Translations under genes and position numbers: made by a program
The notes under the pieces: model-generated
Told to the model about the DNA's origin: nothing
The model's input: the letters and a program-made list of their open reading frames with translations, nothing else
Database searches by the model: none
Shown: in pieces, positions 26,055-34,010 of the stretch
Layout: every line of letters starts with the position of its first letter
Position numbering within the stretch: the stretch's first letter is position 1
Source: UBA1738 sp964388835
GTDB taxonomy: Bacteria > Bacillota > Clostridia > UBA1381
DNA length: 48,383 nt
Assembly: GCA_964388835.1 (NCBI GenBank)
Contig: CAYMBZ010000004.1
Location: forward strand, 1 to 48,383
Direction of reading: 5' to 3'

Positions 26055-26318
26055 ATGTATTCAAAAGAGGTTGAGGTTCAAAATCAGGTGGGGCTGCACG
26101 CCCGTCCTGCAACGTTTTTTATACAAAAGGCAAATGAGTTTAAATCGAGTATATGGGTGGAAAAGGACGAACGCAAGGTGAATGCGAAGAGTTTGCTCGG
26201 TGTGTTGTCTTTGGGGATTACCAAGGGAACCGATATTAATATAATAGCTGACGGAAGCGATGAAGAAGAAGCAGTTGTGGCGCTGGTTAATTTGATTGCT
26301 TCAAATTTCACCGAATGA
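26055..26318 (+). CDS. ptsH: Phosphocarrier protein HPr
   Basis: An 87-residue PTS carrier. It keeps the phosphoacceptor histidine H15 (VGLHARPAT) and the regulatory serine S46 (NAKSLLGVLSLG), so it can serve sugar uptake and, through Ser phosphorylation, catabolite repression; loss of H15 would have marked it as Crh. The ATG at 26055 has AAGGAGG at seven-base spacing. It stands alone: no enzyme I or other PTS gene is in the window. Confidence 0.92.
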   Translation: MYSKEVEVQNQVGLHARPATFFIQKANEFKSSIWVEKDERKVNAKSLLGVLSLGITKGTDINIIADGSDEEEAVVALVNLIASNFTE

Positions 26319-26337
26319 TTTTTACTTAAAATAGCTC

Positions 26338-26372
26338 AAATAACTCTGCTGATTACGGTAGGGTTATTTTTC
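26338..26372 (+). terminator. Terminator of the HPr gene
   Basis: AAATAACTCTGC and GTAGGGTTATTT pair over 12 positions with two G-T pairs, loop of eight bases, with a short T-run after. It separates HPr from uvrC. Confidence 0.65.
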
Positions 26373-26406
26373 AATTACGGAGTATTTTGTTAAAAAAGGG
26401 ATTTAT

Positions 26407-28287
26407 ATGTTTAATTTGGAAGAAGAACTTAAAAATTTGCCCGAGTTGCCGGGAGTTTACATCATGCATAATGCCGAGGATGAAATAATATATGTAGGCA
26501 AGGCAAAAATATTGAAAAACAGAGTTCGACAGTATTTCGGAAGCAACAAAAACCACTCGCCCAAGGTTATCGCGATGGTTTCAAATGTTGCATATTTTGA
26601 GTATATTGTAACCGATTCCGAGATTGAGGCGTTGGTTTTGGAATGTAACCTGATAAAAAAGCATCGCCCGAAATATAATATTTTACTTAAGGATGATAAG
26701 CAATATCCGTATTTAAAGGTCTCCATAAACAAGGATTACCCGAGAATATGCATGTCAAGAACCTTGAAAAACGACGGCGCAAAATATTTCGGCCCCTATG
26801 CCGGCATGCAGACGGTGCGCGCGGTTACCGATCTGGTGCAGAAAATTTTTAAGCCACCGCTGTGCTCACGTAAATTCCCGGAGGATATCGGAAAGGGCAG
26901 ACCGTGCCTAAATTATCATATCAACAATTGCTTTGCGCCCTGCATAAAGGGGAATGTTACCCGGGAAGAATATCGCAGAATTTTTTTTGATATTTGCTCT
27001 TTTTTGGAGGGGGATCACGATAAGCTTTTGGCGGATATGCAGTCACAAATGGCAGAGGCGGCAAAAAATACAGAGTATGAAAAAGCGGCAGCACTGAGGG
27101 ATAACATCGAAGCCGTAAGGCATTTTGAAGAAAAACAGAAAATTATAAATACCGACCGCAGGAGCGATATGGATATAATTGCTTCTTCCCGAATGGGCGG
27201 AAAATCTTTTGTGGAGATATTTTTTGTGCGAAAGGGAAAAATATCGGGGCACTGCAATTACCGAATAGATGACACTTTGCATATGTCAGATTCGGAAGTG
27301 ACGGCGGATTTTATAGAACAATATTATTCCGGGGCGGATTTTGTCCCGAAAGAAATCCTTTCCGAGCACCAAATAGCCGAAGATACGGTCATTAAGGAAT
27401 GGCTCACTAAAAAGCGCGGAAGTCGTGTTACAATTACTGTTCCGAAGCGCGGCGAAAAAAAAGAACTTGTGGCGATGGTGCATAAAAATGCGGAAATTGC
27501 CGCGGAAAATTACCGAATAAACAATATTAAATATTCCGAGACACGGAGCAAAATATCCGAGGAGATTGCAAAAAAACTCGGCATGGAAAAGCTCCCCGAG
27601 AGGATAGAATCCTACGATATTTCTCATATTTCCGGAAGCGATTCGGTGGCATCCATGGTTGTTTTTGTTGGCGGAAAACCCTCAAAAAAGGATTATCGGC
27701 GTTTTAAAATAAAATTGGTAGAGGGTGTAAACGACTTTATGGCGATGCAGGAGGTAATTTACCGCCGATTCCGCCACGCGCGTGAAGAAATGCAGAAAAT
27801 CGATGAGGGAACACTTTCACGCGAGGATGCAAAGTTCTTGCCTCTGCCGGATTTGATTCTGCTGGACGGCGGCAAAGGACAAATGTCCGCCGTAAAAGAA
27901 ATTGCGGAAGCGATAGAATGTGATGTTCCTATATATGGTATGGTCAAGGATTCCCGCCACAGAACCCGCGGGCTTTTATCCGACAGCGGAGAAATTGAAC
28001 TATCGCCGCTTGACAGCGTGTTTAAATTCATTACACGCGTTCAGGAAGAGGTGCACAGATGTGCGGTAGGCTATCACAGAAGCCTCAGAGATAAAGGAAT
28101 GGTAAAATCCGAGCTTGATAATATCAAGGGTGTGGGAGAAGTAAAAAAAGCGGCTCTTATGAAGAAGTTCGGAAATATTGAAAAAATTAAAAGTGCGCCT
28201 TTTGAGGAACTTTGCGGTGCGATTGACAAAAAGACCGCACAGGCTGTTTTTGAATACTTTAAGGAGAGTGAAAATGTTCAGACTTAA
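26407..28287 (+). CDS. uvrC: Excinuclease ABC subunit C
   Basis: A 626-residue nuclease making both cuts in nucleotide excision repair. The GIY-YIG domain lies at about 12-95 (GVYIMHN, IIYVGKAK), the UVR motif near 205-240 (AAKNTEYEKAAALRDNI), the RNase H-like endonuclease (YDISHISGSDSVASMVVF, DLILLDGGKGQ) and helix-hairpin-helix motifs at the C-terminus (IKGVGEVKKAAL). GGGATTT precedes the ATG, a modest site. It overlaps pgeF by 14 bases. Confidence 0.96.
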   Translation: MFNLEEELKNLPELPGVYIMHNAEDEIIYVGKAKILKNRVRQYFGSNKNHSPKVIAMVSNVAYFEYIVTDSEIEALVLECNLIKKHRPKYNILLKDDKQYPYLKVSINKDYPRICMSRTLKNDGAKYFGPYAGMQTVRAVTDLVQKIFKPPLCSRKFPEDIGKGRPCLNYHINNCFAPCIKGNVTREEYRRIFFDICSFLEGDHDKLLADMQSQMAEAAKNTEYEKAAALRDNIEAVRHFEEKQKIINTDRRSDMDIIASSRMGGKSFVEIFFVRKGKISGHCNYRIDDTLHMSDSEVTADFIEQYYSGADFVPKEILSEHQIAEDTVIKEWLTKKRGSRVTITVPKRGEKKELVAMVHKNAEIAAENYRINNIKYSETRSKISEEIAKKLGMEKLPERIESYDISHISGSDSVASMVVFVGGKPSKKDYRRFKIKLVEGVNDFMAMQEVIYRRFRHAREEMQKIDEGTLSREDAKFLPLPDLILLDGGKGQMSAVKEIAEAIECDVPIYGMVKDSRHRTRGLLSDSGEIELSPLDSVFKFITRVQEEVHRCAVGYHRSLRDKGMVKSELDNIKGVGEVKKAALMKKFGNIEKIKSAPFEELCGAIDKKTAQAVFEYFKESENVQT

Positions 28288-29071
28288 AACAAACGGAGAC
28301 TTGCAATATTATACGATAGATGAATTTGAAAGAACCGATATGGTGCGCCACTGCTTTACCACCAAAAGAGGCGGAGTGAGCAAAAATGAGTACGAAAGTC
28401 TTAATCTCAGGATGAACTGCGGCGACAGCATGGAGAATATCATAACCAATTATCGGATTATTTGCGAAGAGATAGGAATAAATTATAAAAATTTAGTCTT
28501 TTCAAAACAGACACATGATGATATAATATATACCGTGGGACACGGAGAATGCGGAAATGGTATCACTTTACCGCAGAAGTTTGAATCGGCGGATGCTCTT
28601 ATAACAGCTGAGAGAGATGTGCCGCTTGCGGTTTTTGCCGCAGATTGTGTGCCGCTGTATTTTTTGGATACGAAAAACCGTGTTATAGCATTGGCTCATT
28701 CCGGCTGGCGCGGAACGATTTTGAGAATAGGGGAAAAAACCGTAAGAAAAATGATTGATGAATATAATTCGAAGCCGCAGGATATACTTGCCGCAATAGG
28801 ACCCTCAATCGGAGTATGCCACTTTGAGGTGGGGGACGAGGTTGCGGAAAAGTTTGCGGCAGAATTCGGCAGTGAAGTAACGGAGAAATACGAAAAATAT
28901 CATGTAAACATGCAAAAAGCAATTGAGCTTCAGTTGTTATCCTGCGGAATTTATGAGAAAAATATCATAAATTCGGGAATATGCACATACTGCGAAAGCG
29001 ATTTGCTGTTTTCTCACAGGGAAACAAACGGGCGGCGCGGGGTCATGGCGGCGCTTATGGAACTTAAATAA
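28274..29071 (+). CDS. pgeF: Purine nucleoside phosphorylase / polyphenol oxidase family protein (PgeF)
   Basis: A 265-residue laccase-domain protein. Relatives act on purine nucleosides (formerly multicopper polyphenol oxidase) and PgeF edits peptidoglycan precursors. The metal-binding residues lie in SKQTHDDIIYT, FAADCVPLYF, ALAHSGWRGTI and GPSIGVCHFEV. ATG at 28274 follows AAGGAGAG inside uvrC. It overlaps the following lipoprotein gene by one base, so the three genes are probably co-transcribed. Confidence 0.9.
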   Translation: MFRLKTNGDLQYYTIDEFERTDMVRHCFTTKRGGVSKNEYESLNLRMNCGDSMENIITNYRIICEEIGINYKNLVFSKQTHDDIIYTVGHGECGNGITLPQKFESADALITAERDVPLAVFAADCVPLYFLDTKNRVIALAHSGWRGTILRIGEKTVRKMIDEYNSKPQDILAAIGPSIGVCHFEVGDEVAEKFAAEFGSEVTEKYEKYHVNMQKAIELQLLSCGIYEKNIINSGICTYCESDLLFSHRETNGRRGVMAALMELK

Positions 29072-30672
29072 TGATGAGAGGAATGTTGGATATAAAAAAG
29101 ATAATCGGTTTGATAATTCTGTCCGCTTTTATTTTAATATTGGCATCTTGCGGAAAGATGAATGATACGGACGGCGCCGTTCAAAGCGGAGAGCTGGTTG
29201 TAATTGAGGAATCCTCGGATATACGGCTTGGGATATACGGCATTGACACGTTAAATCCGCTGGAAACAACTTCTTTGAGCGTTGCAAAGGTGATGAATAT
29301 TGTATATGAGCCGCTTTTTGTTCTTGCAAAGGACAGGGAAGCAGAACCGATTTTGGCGGAAGAGTGTTCGTTGTCGGCAGACGGAAAGCAAGTTACAATA
29401 AGTCTTAAAGAGGGTGTAAAATGGCAGGACGGGACAAATTTTACGGCGGATGATGTTGTGTATACGCTCAGTAAAATGCGCTCAGCAAAAGGACTGTACA
29501 CCAAAACCGCGGCATCGATACACAGTTTTACCGCGGCGGATAAACGGCACGTTATTATAAATTTTGAAAAACCGGAGATCAATCCGAAAAATTTGCTGAC
29601 TTTTCCGATTATTTCGAAAAACAGCCGCTATGCGACAGATGAAAGCTTTTTGCCAATGGGTACCGGCTCATACAAGTTCGAATCGAAGAGCAGTAAGGAA
29701 ATGCGCTTTTCGCCAAGCTTGTTGTGGCATGGCGGTGAAATAGGCGGTAAGAATGTTTATGTTAAAATTTTAAAGGATGAAAATGCGGCGGCTGAGGCAT
29801 TTAATGTGGGGGAAATTGATGCCGTTACTTCGGACGAGCTGAGCCTTGAGAGCGCAACACCGAAAATGAATTCGCGGCGAGACACGATTGTTTCGGATAA
29901 AATGGTGTTTTTGGGCTTTAACACGGCGAGTGCGGCTGTTTCTTCACAGAATGTGAGAAAGGCTGTCTCGGAGAGTTTGGATAAGCAGGAGATACTTGAA
30001 ACCAACGCATACGGGCACGGTATGGTGTCCGAGCTTTCGATAAATCCCTCATCATGGGCATACCGTGGCATAACTGCACCGGAGCGGTCGGAGAAGAATG
30101 TGGTTGAGCTTTTGACGGGGGAGGGATATACCCTCAGCGGCGGAGTATATTACAAGGAAGGCTCTCCACTTTTTGTGCGCATTTTGGTGAATTCAGATAA
30201 CGAGAGGAGGTGTGCGCTTGCCGAAAGTGTTGCGGAAAGTCTGCGCTCTGTCGGATTCTCGATAAGCGTTGAAAGAGTTCCTTATGAGGAGTATGTAAAC
30301 AGAATCATTTTGGATGATTTTGATATGTTTGTCGGCGAAACAGACGTTGGCGCAAGCTTAAACCCTGCCGCCATGCTTTTGGAAAGCGATAATTATTTCA
30401 ATTTTGATACAGGAAGCATAAATGGGTATGTAAATAAGCTTTACGGTATTGATGACAAGGAAGCGTATCGGATGGAGGTGGCCGAATTTTTGAAGGCATT
30501 TTATTCAAATCCGCCGTATATTCCGTTGTATTTCAGAACCGAGAATATTATTTACGGCTCATATGTTTCGGGAACAGTATTGCCCGATGAATTTCACCCG
30601 TACAAAAATATAGAAAAATGGTATACTTATGACAAGGACGGAAAGGCGAGCGGTGTGGAAAGCGATGAATGA
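29071..30672 (+). CDS. Oligopeptide-type ABC transporter substrate-binding lipoprotein (orphan)
   Basis: A 533-residue SBP_bac_5 family protein anchored by a lipid: a signal helix (IIGLIILSAFILILASC) ends in the lipobox LASC with acceptor C27. The ligand-binding fold starts with IRLGIYGIDTLNPLETTS and has LKEGVKWQDGTNFTADDVVY. It should bind peptides, nickel or sugars outside the membrane. No permease or ATPase gene is adjacent, so it is an orphan that must borrow a transporter or act as a sensor. The start is uncertain: ATG 29071, 29074 or 29083, or TTG 29086. It overlaps an RpiR/MurR regulator, hinting at cell-wall fragment or amino-sugar uptake. Confidence 0.88.
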   Translation: MMRGMLDIKKIIGLIILSAFILILASCGKMNDTDGAVQSGELVVIEESSDIRLGIYGIDTLNPLETTSLSVAKVMNIVYEPLFVLAKDREAEPILAEECSLSADGKQVTISLKEGVKWQDGTNFTADDVVYTLSKMRSAKGLYTKTAASIHSFTAADKRHVIINFEKPEINPKNLLTFPIISKNSRYATDESFLPMGTGSYKFESKSSKEMRFSPSLLWHGGEIGGKNVYVKILKDENAAAEAFNVGEIDAVTSDELSLESATPKMNSRRDTIVSDKMVFLGFNTASAAVSSQNVRKAVSESLDKQEILETNAYGHGMVSELSINPSSWAYRGITAPERSEKNVVELLTGEGYTLSGGVYYKEGSPLFVRILVNSDNERRCALAESVAESLRSVGFSISVERVPYEEYVNRIILDDFDMFVGETDVGASLNPAAMLLESDNYFNFDTGSINGYVNKLYGIDDKEAYRMEVAEFLKAFYSNPPYIPLYFRTENIIYGSYVSGTVLPDEFHPYKNIEKWYTYDKDGKASGVESDE

Positions 30673-31522
30673 CATAATACAAAGAATTAATGAAAAAAAA
30701 ACGGAGTTCTCAAAAAGTCAGCGTATTATTGCGGAATATATCGCGAACAATTACGAAAAAGCGGCGTATATGACAGCGGGGAAATTGTCCGAAAATACGG
30801 GTGTGAGCGAATCAACCGTAGTAAGATTTGCCCACGAGCTGGGCTTTGACGGATATCCCGCACTGCAACGCGAGATGCGCGGGTGGGTGAAATCAAAACT
30901 GACACCTGTGCAGAGAATGGAAATAGCGTATGAAAAAATTGCGGGACGCGATATTTTATCCGGAATATTAAAGTCAGACATGGGTTATATAGAAAAAACC
31001 CTTGAAACCATTGACAAAAATCGTTTTGAGCGTGCGGCGGAGGTAATATTCTCGGCGGGAAAGGTGTATATAACGGGAGCAAGAAGCGCCGCGGCATTGG
31101 CGGAGTTTGCAGGATTTTATATGAATCTTATTTGCGACAATGTATGCCTTATAAAATCGACGGGCGGAGACGGCTTATTTGAGCAGATTTTAAATGTTAA
31201 GCCCGGGGATGCGGTTATCGGCATAAGCTTTCCGAGATATTCCAAAAACACCATAAGGGCTCTGGGATACGCAAAAAACAACGGAGCCACGGTTATCGGA
31301 ATAACCGACAGTGAAAAATCGCCGATTGTTTCGGTATCTGATATTTCACTTATTGCGGAGAGCGGAACCGGCTCCTTTGTGGATTCTTTGACAGCGCCTT
31401 TGAGCGTGATTAATGCTCTGCTGGTTGCGGTGGGTATGAGCAATAAGGAAAAAATGAAGCAAAATTTGGAAAAACTTGAACAAATTTGGGATGAATACGA
31501 GGTATATGACAAAAATGACTGA
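30665..31522 (+). CDS. RpiR/MurR-family transcriptional regulator
   Basis: A 285-residue regulator. The N-terminal helix-turn-helix (FSKSQRIIAEYIANNYEKAA, AGKLSENTGVSESTVVRFAHELGF) precedes a SIS sugar-phosphate-binding domain (about 125-260: YITGARSAAALAEF, VIGISFPRYSKNT). Such proteins sense sugar phosphates, MurR sensing MurNAc-6-P. ATG 30665 lies in the end of the lipoprotein gene (eight-base overlap), and the gene overlaps the flavoprotein downstream. Its effector and targets are not shown. Confidence 0.92.
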   Translation: MNDIIQRINEKKTEFSKSQRIIAEYIANNYEKAAYMTAGKLSENTGVSESTVVRFAHELGFDGYPALQREMRGWVKSKLTPVQRMEIAYEKIAGRDILSGILKSDMGYIEKTLETIDKNRFERAAEVIFSAGKVYITGARSAAALAEFAGFYMNLICDNVCLIKSTGGDGLFEQILNVKPGDAVIGISFPRYSKNTIRALGYAKNNGATVIGITDSEKSPIVSVSDISLIAESGTGSFVDSLTAPLSVINALLVAVGMSNKEKMKQNLEKLEQIWDEYEVYDKND

Positions 31523-32738
31523 TAAAACGGTAGTTATTATCGGAGGGGGTCCGGCGGGGATGATTGCCTGCGGACGGCTTAAAGAACGCGTCGGACATGT
31601 TGTTTTGATAGATAAAAACAAGTTTTTGGGAAGAAAGCTGAGAATAACGGGTAAGGGACGGTGCAATATTACCAATACGGCGGATATTGAGGATATTATG
31701 CAGAATATTCCCACAAACAGCACTTTTCTTTACAGTGCGCTTTACAGCTTTACAAATGATGATGCGGTGGCTTTGATAAATTCGCTGGGAGTGGAAACGA
31801 AGGTTGAGCGCGGGGGAAGGGTTTTTCCGAAAAGCGATAACGCAAATGACGTTGCGGATGCGCTTAAAAGATATGCACTAGGCAAAAATGTAAAGCTCAT
31901 AAGAGAACTTGCGACCGATATTCTTACGGAAAACGGGAGAGTTGTCGGAGTTAAAACGCTGTCCGGCAAAATCGATGCTGACAGTGTTATTATAGCAACC
32001 GGAGGGGCTTCCTACCCCTTAACCGGCTCAAACGGAGACGGATACCGCATGGCGGAGCAGTTGGGACATACAGTTATAACGCCGAAAGCGTCGCTTGTGC
32101 CGATAGAGACCAAAGAAAGATGGGTGGCGGAGCTTATGGGGCTATCCCTTAAAAATGTGGGATTGACGCTGTTAAACGAAAATGGCAAGGCGGTATATAC
32201 CGATTTCGGAGAAATGCTTTTTACACATTTCGGGGTTTCGGGGCCGATTGTGCTGTCCGCATCCTGTCATTTAAGCCGAGCGGGAAGTAATGCCGTAATT
32301 TCACTTGATTTGAAGCCGGCACTTGATTTGAAGCAGCTGGATGCGCGGATTTTGCGTGATTTTGAGAAATTCAACAAAAAACACCTGCAAAATTCGTTAG
32401 ATGAGCTATTGCCTAAAGCAATAATTCCTGTTATAATAAAAAGAGCGGCTTTGGATCCGCATAAAGAAGTTTGCAATATTACTCGTGCCGAGCGCCTTAA
32501 ATTGGGAGAAACGATTAAGGCTCTCACATTGGAAGTAAAAGGAACACGTCCCGTAAGCGAAGCAATTGTGACTTCGGGCGGGGTAAAGGTTTCCGAAATA
32601 AATCCGTCGACGATGGAATCAAAGATGGTTGACGGCCTTTACTTTGCAGGCGAGGTGATAGATGTTGATGCATATACCGGCGGATTTAATTTACAAATTG
32701 CGTATTCCACGGGATTTTTGGCAGGGGAAAATGCATAG
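31515..32738 (+). CDS. BaiN/HI0933-family FAD-dependent oxidoreductase
   Basis: A 407-residue flavoprotein of the HI0933/YhiN family, some members of which (BaiN) are bile-acid flavin reductases. FAD-binding GGGPAGM at the N-terminus, GRKLRITGKGRCNITN, and the C-terminal GGVKVSEINPSTMESK and DVDAYTGGFNLQIAYSTG are typical. The substrate is unknown; BaiN-like bile-acid activity must not be assumed. The ATG at 31515 overlaps the RpiR gene; an ATG at 31506 has its GAGG too close. Confidence 0.9.
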   Translation: MTDKTVVIIGGGPAGMIACGRLKERVGHVVLIDKNKFLGRKLRITGKGRCNITNTADIEDIMQNIPTNSTFLYSALYSFTNDDAVALINSLGVETKVERGGRVFPKSDNANDVADALKRYALGKNVKLIRELATDILTENGRVVGVKTLSGKIDADSVIIATGGASYPLTGSNGDGYRMAEQLGHTVITPKASLVPIETKERWVAELMGLSLKNVGLTLLNENGKAVYTDFGEMLFTHFGVSGPIVLSASCHLSRAGSNAVISLDLKPALDLKQLDARILRDFEKFNKKHLQNSLDELLPKAIIPVIIKRAALDPHKEVCNITRAERLKLGETIKALTLEVKGTRPVSEAIVTSGGVKVSEINPSTMESKMVDGLYFAGEVIDVDAYTGGFNLQIAYSTGFLAGENA

Positions 32739-32753
32739 AAAGAGGGTATTTTT

Positions 32754-33416
32754 ATGATACGTGTGGCTGTTGATGGGCCGGCGGGAGCGGGGAAAAGCTC
32801 CGTTGCAAAGGCTGTTGCGAAAAGCTTGGGCATTGTTTACATAGATACCGGAGCAATGTACCGCGCGGCGGCGGTGTACGCCATTGAAAACGGGATAGAT
32901 ATTCTGCCGGAGACAATGACGGACGAGTTTTTGGATAAAATCCAAATCGATATAAAGTATAATGAAGGCGGACAGCGGATATTCCTTTGCGGAAAGGATG
33001 TTTCCGAGAGAATACGGGAAAAGGATGCAAGCATAGGAGCTTCGGACATTGCGGCAATTCCGTCTGTCAGAATAAAGCTTGTTAAATTGCAGAGACAGCT
33101 TGCCGGAAAAAACTCGGTTATTATGGACGGCAGAGATATCGGCACATATGTTTTGCCGGATGCGGAAGTGAAAATATTTCTCACCGCATCGGTTGAAGAG
33201 CGTGCGCGCAGACGTTTTGCGGAAATGACCGAAAAGGGCATGAGTGCTGACTTTGAACAGGTAAAAAAAGATATTGAGTATCGCGATAAAAATGATTCAG
33301 AACGTGAATTTGCACCGCTCAGATGTGCGAATGATGCGGTGGTCGTAGATACTACGAGCATGAATTTTGATGAGGTAATCAAAAAAATTACAGAAATAAT
33401 TAAGGGAGCAGAGTAA
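32754..33416 (+). CDS. cmk: Cytidylate kinase
   Basis: A 220-residue kinase making CDP and dCDP from CMP and dCMP. The P-loop is VDGPAGAGKSS; the NMP site includes DTGAMYRA; DGRDIGTYVLPDA is the conserved CMP/dCMP loop. It opens the cmk-plsC-ispH-rpsA string, a common order in clostridia. Confidence 0.97.
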   Translation: MIRVAVDGPAGAGKSSVAKAVAKSLGIVYIDTGAMYRAAAVYAIENGIDILPETMTDEFLDKIQIDIKYNEGGQRIFLCGKDVSERIREKDASIGASDIAAIPSVRIKLVKLQRQLAGKNSVIMDGRDIGTYVLPDAEVKIFLTASVEERARRRFAEMTEKGMSADFEQVKKDIEYRDKNDSEREFAPLRCANDAVVVDTTSMNFDEVIKKITEIIKGAE

Positions 33417-33419
33417 CTG

Positions 33420-34010
33420 ATGTTTTATTGGATAGCGAGATGTGTTTTAAGATTTTTCCTTTTGTTTGTTTTCAGAATACGGGTAAAGGGAAAGAGCAAT
33501 ATGATATGCGGCGGCGCAATTTTGGCGGTTAATCATCAAAGCAATTGGGACCCGGTGGTTGTTCCGGTGACTTGTCCGAGAAAACTGTCTTTTATGGCAA
33601 AAAGCGAGCTGTTTAAAAATAAGCTTTTCGGGGCACTGATAAGAAATCTCGGAGCATTTCCGGTACATCGCGGAAAAGGTGATATAGGTGCGGTGAAAAC
33701 GTCTCTTACGATTTTGAAACAGGAAAAGATTATGATGATGTTCCCGGAGGGCAAACGCGTTGCAAAGGGCGAAAAAGCAGAGCCTAAGCCGGGTGTTGCG
33801 ATGCTTGCAACTCATGCAAAGGTTCCGGTTGTTCCGGTGCTGATAAGCGGAAAGTACCGCTGGATGGGAAAAATCACCATAACCTACGGTGAGCCTATAT
33901 ATTTGGATGAATATTACGACGAAAAGCTTTCAATTGAAAAACTTCATGAGCTGAGTCGGTCGATTATGGATAATATTTACTCTCTTGAAGCCTCGGGGGA
34001 GAAAAAATGA
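33420..34010 (+). CDS. plsC: 1-acyl-sn-glycerol-3-phosphate acyltransferase
   Basis: A 196-residue membrane-associated acyltransferase forming phosphatidic acid. An N-terminal hydrophobic anchor (WIARCVLRFFLLFVFRI) precedes the catalytic HX4D at H39-D44 (NHQSNWD) and FPEGKR near residue 105-110. It is three bases from cmk and overlaps ispH-rpsA by four bases (ATGA). Confidence 0.95.
   Translation: MFYWIARCVLRFFLLFVFRIRVKGKSNMICGGAILAVNHQSNWDPVVVPVTCPRKLSFMAKSELFKNKLFGALIRNLGAFPVHRGKGDIGAVKTSLTILKQEKIMMMFPEGKRVAKGEKAEPKPGVAMLATHAKVPVVPVLISGKYRWMGKITITYGEPIYLDEYYDEKLSIEKLHELSRSIMDNIYSLEASGEKK

Noticed and set aside
26055..26318. Crh, the HPr-like catabolite repression protein
   Set aside because: H15 is intact, and Crh lacks that histidine, so HPr is the better call.
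28274..29071. True multicopper laccase
   Set aside because: The length and motifs match the single-domain PgeF/YfiH family, not classical laccases with three cupredoxin domains.
31515..32738. Bile-acid flavin reductase BaiN
   Set aside because: The family match is general, no bai operon genes are nearby, and housekeeping neighbours do not support bile-acid metabolism.
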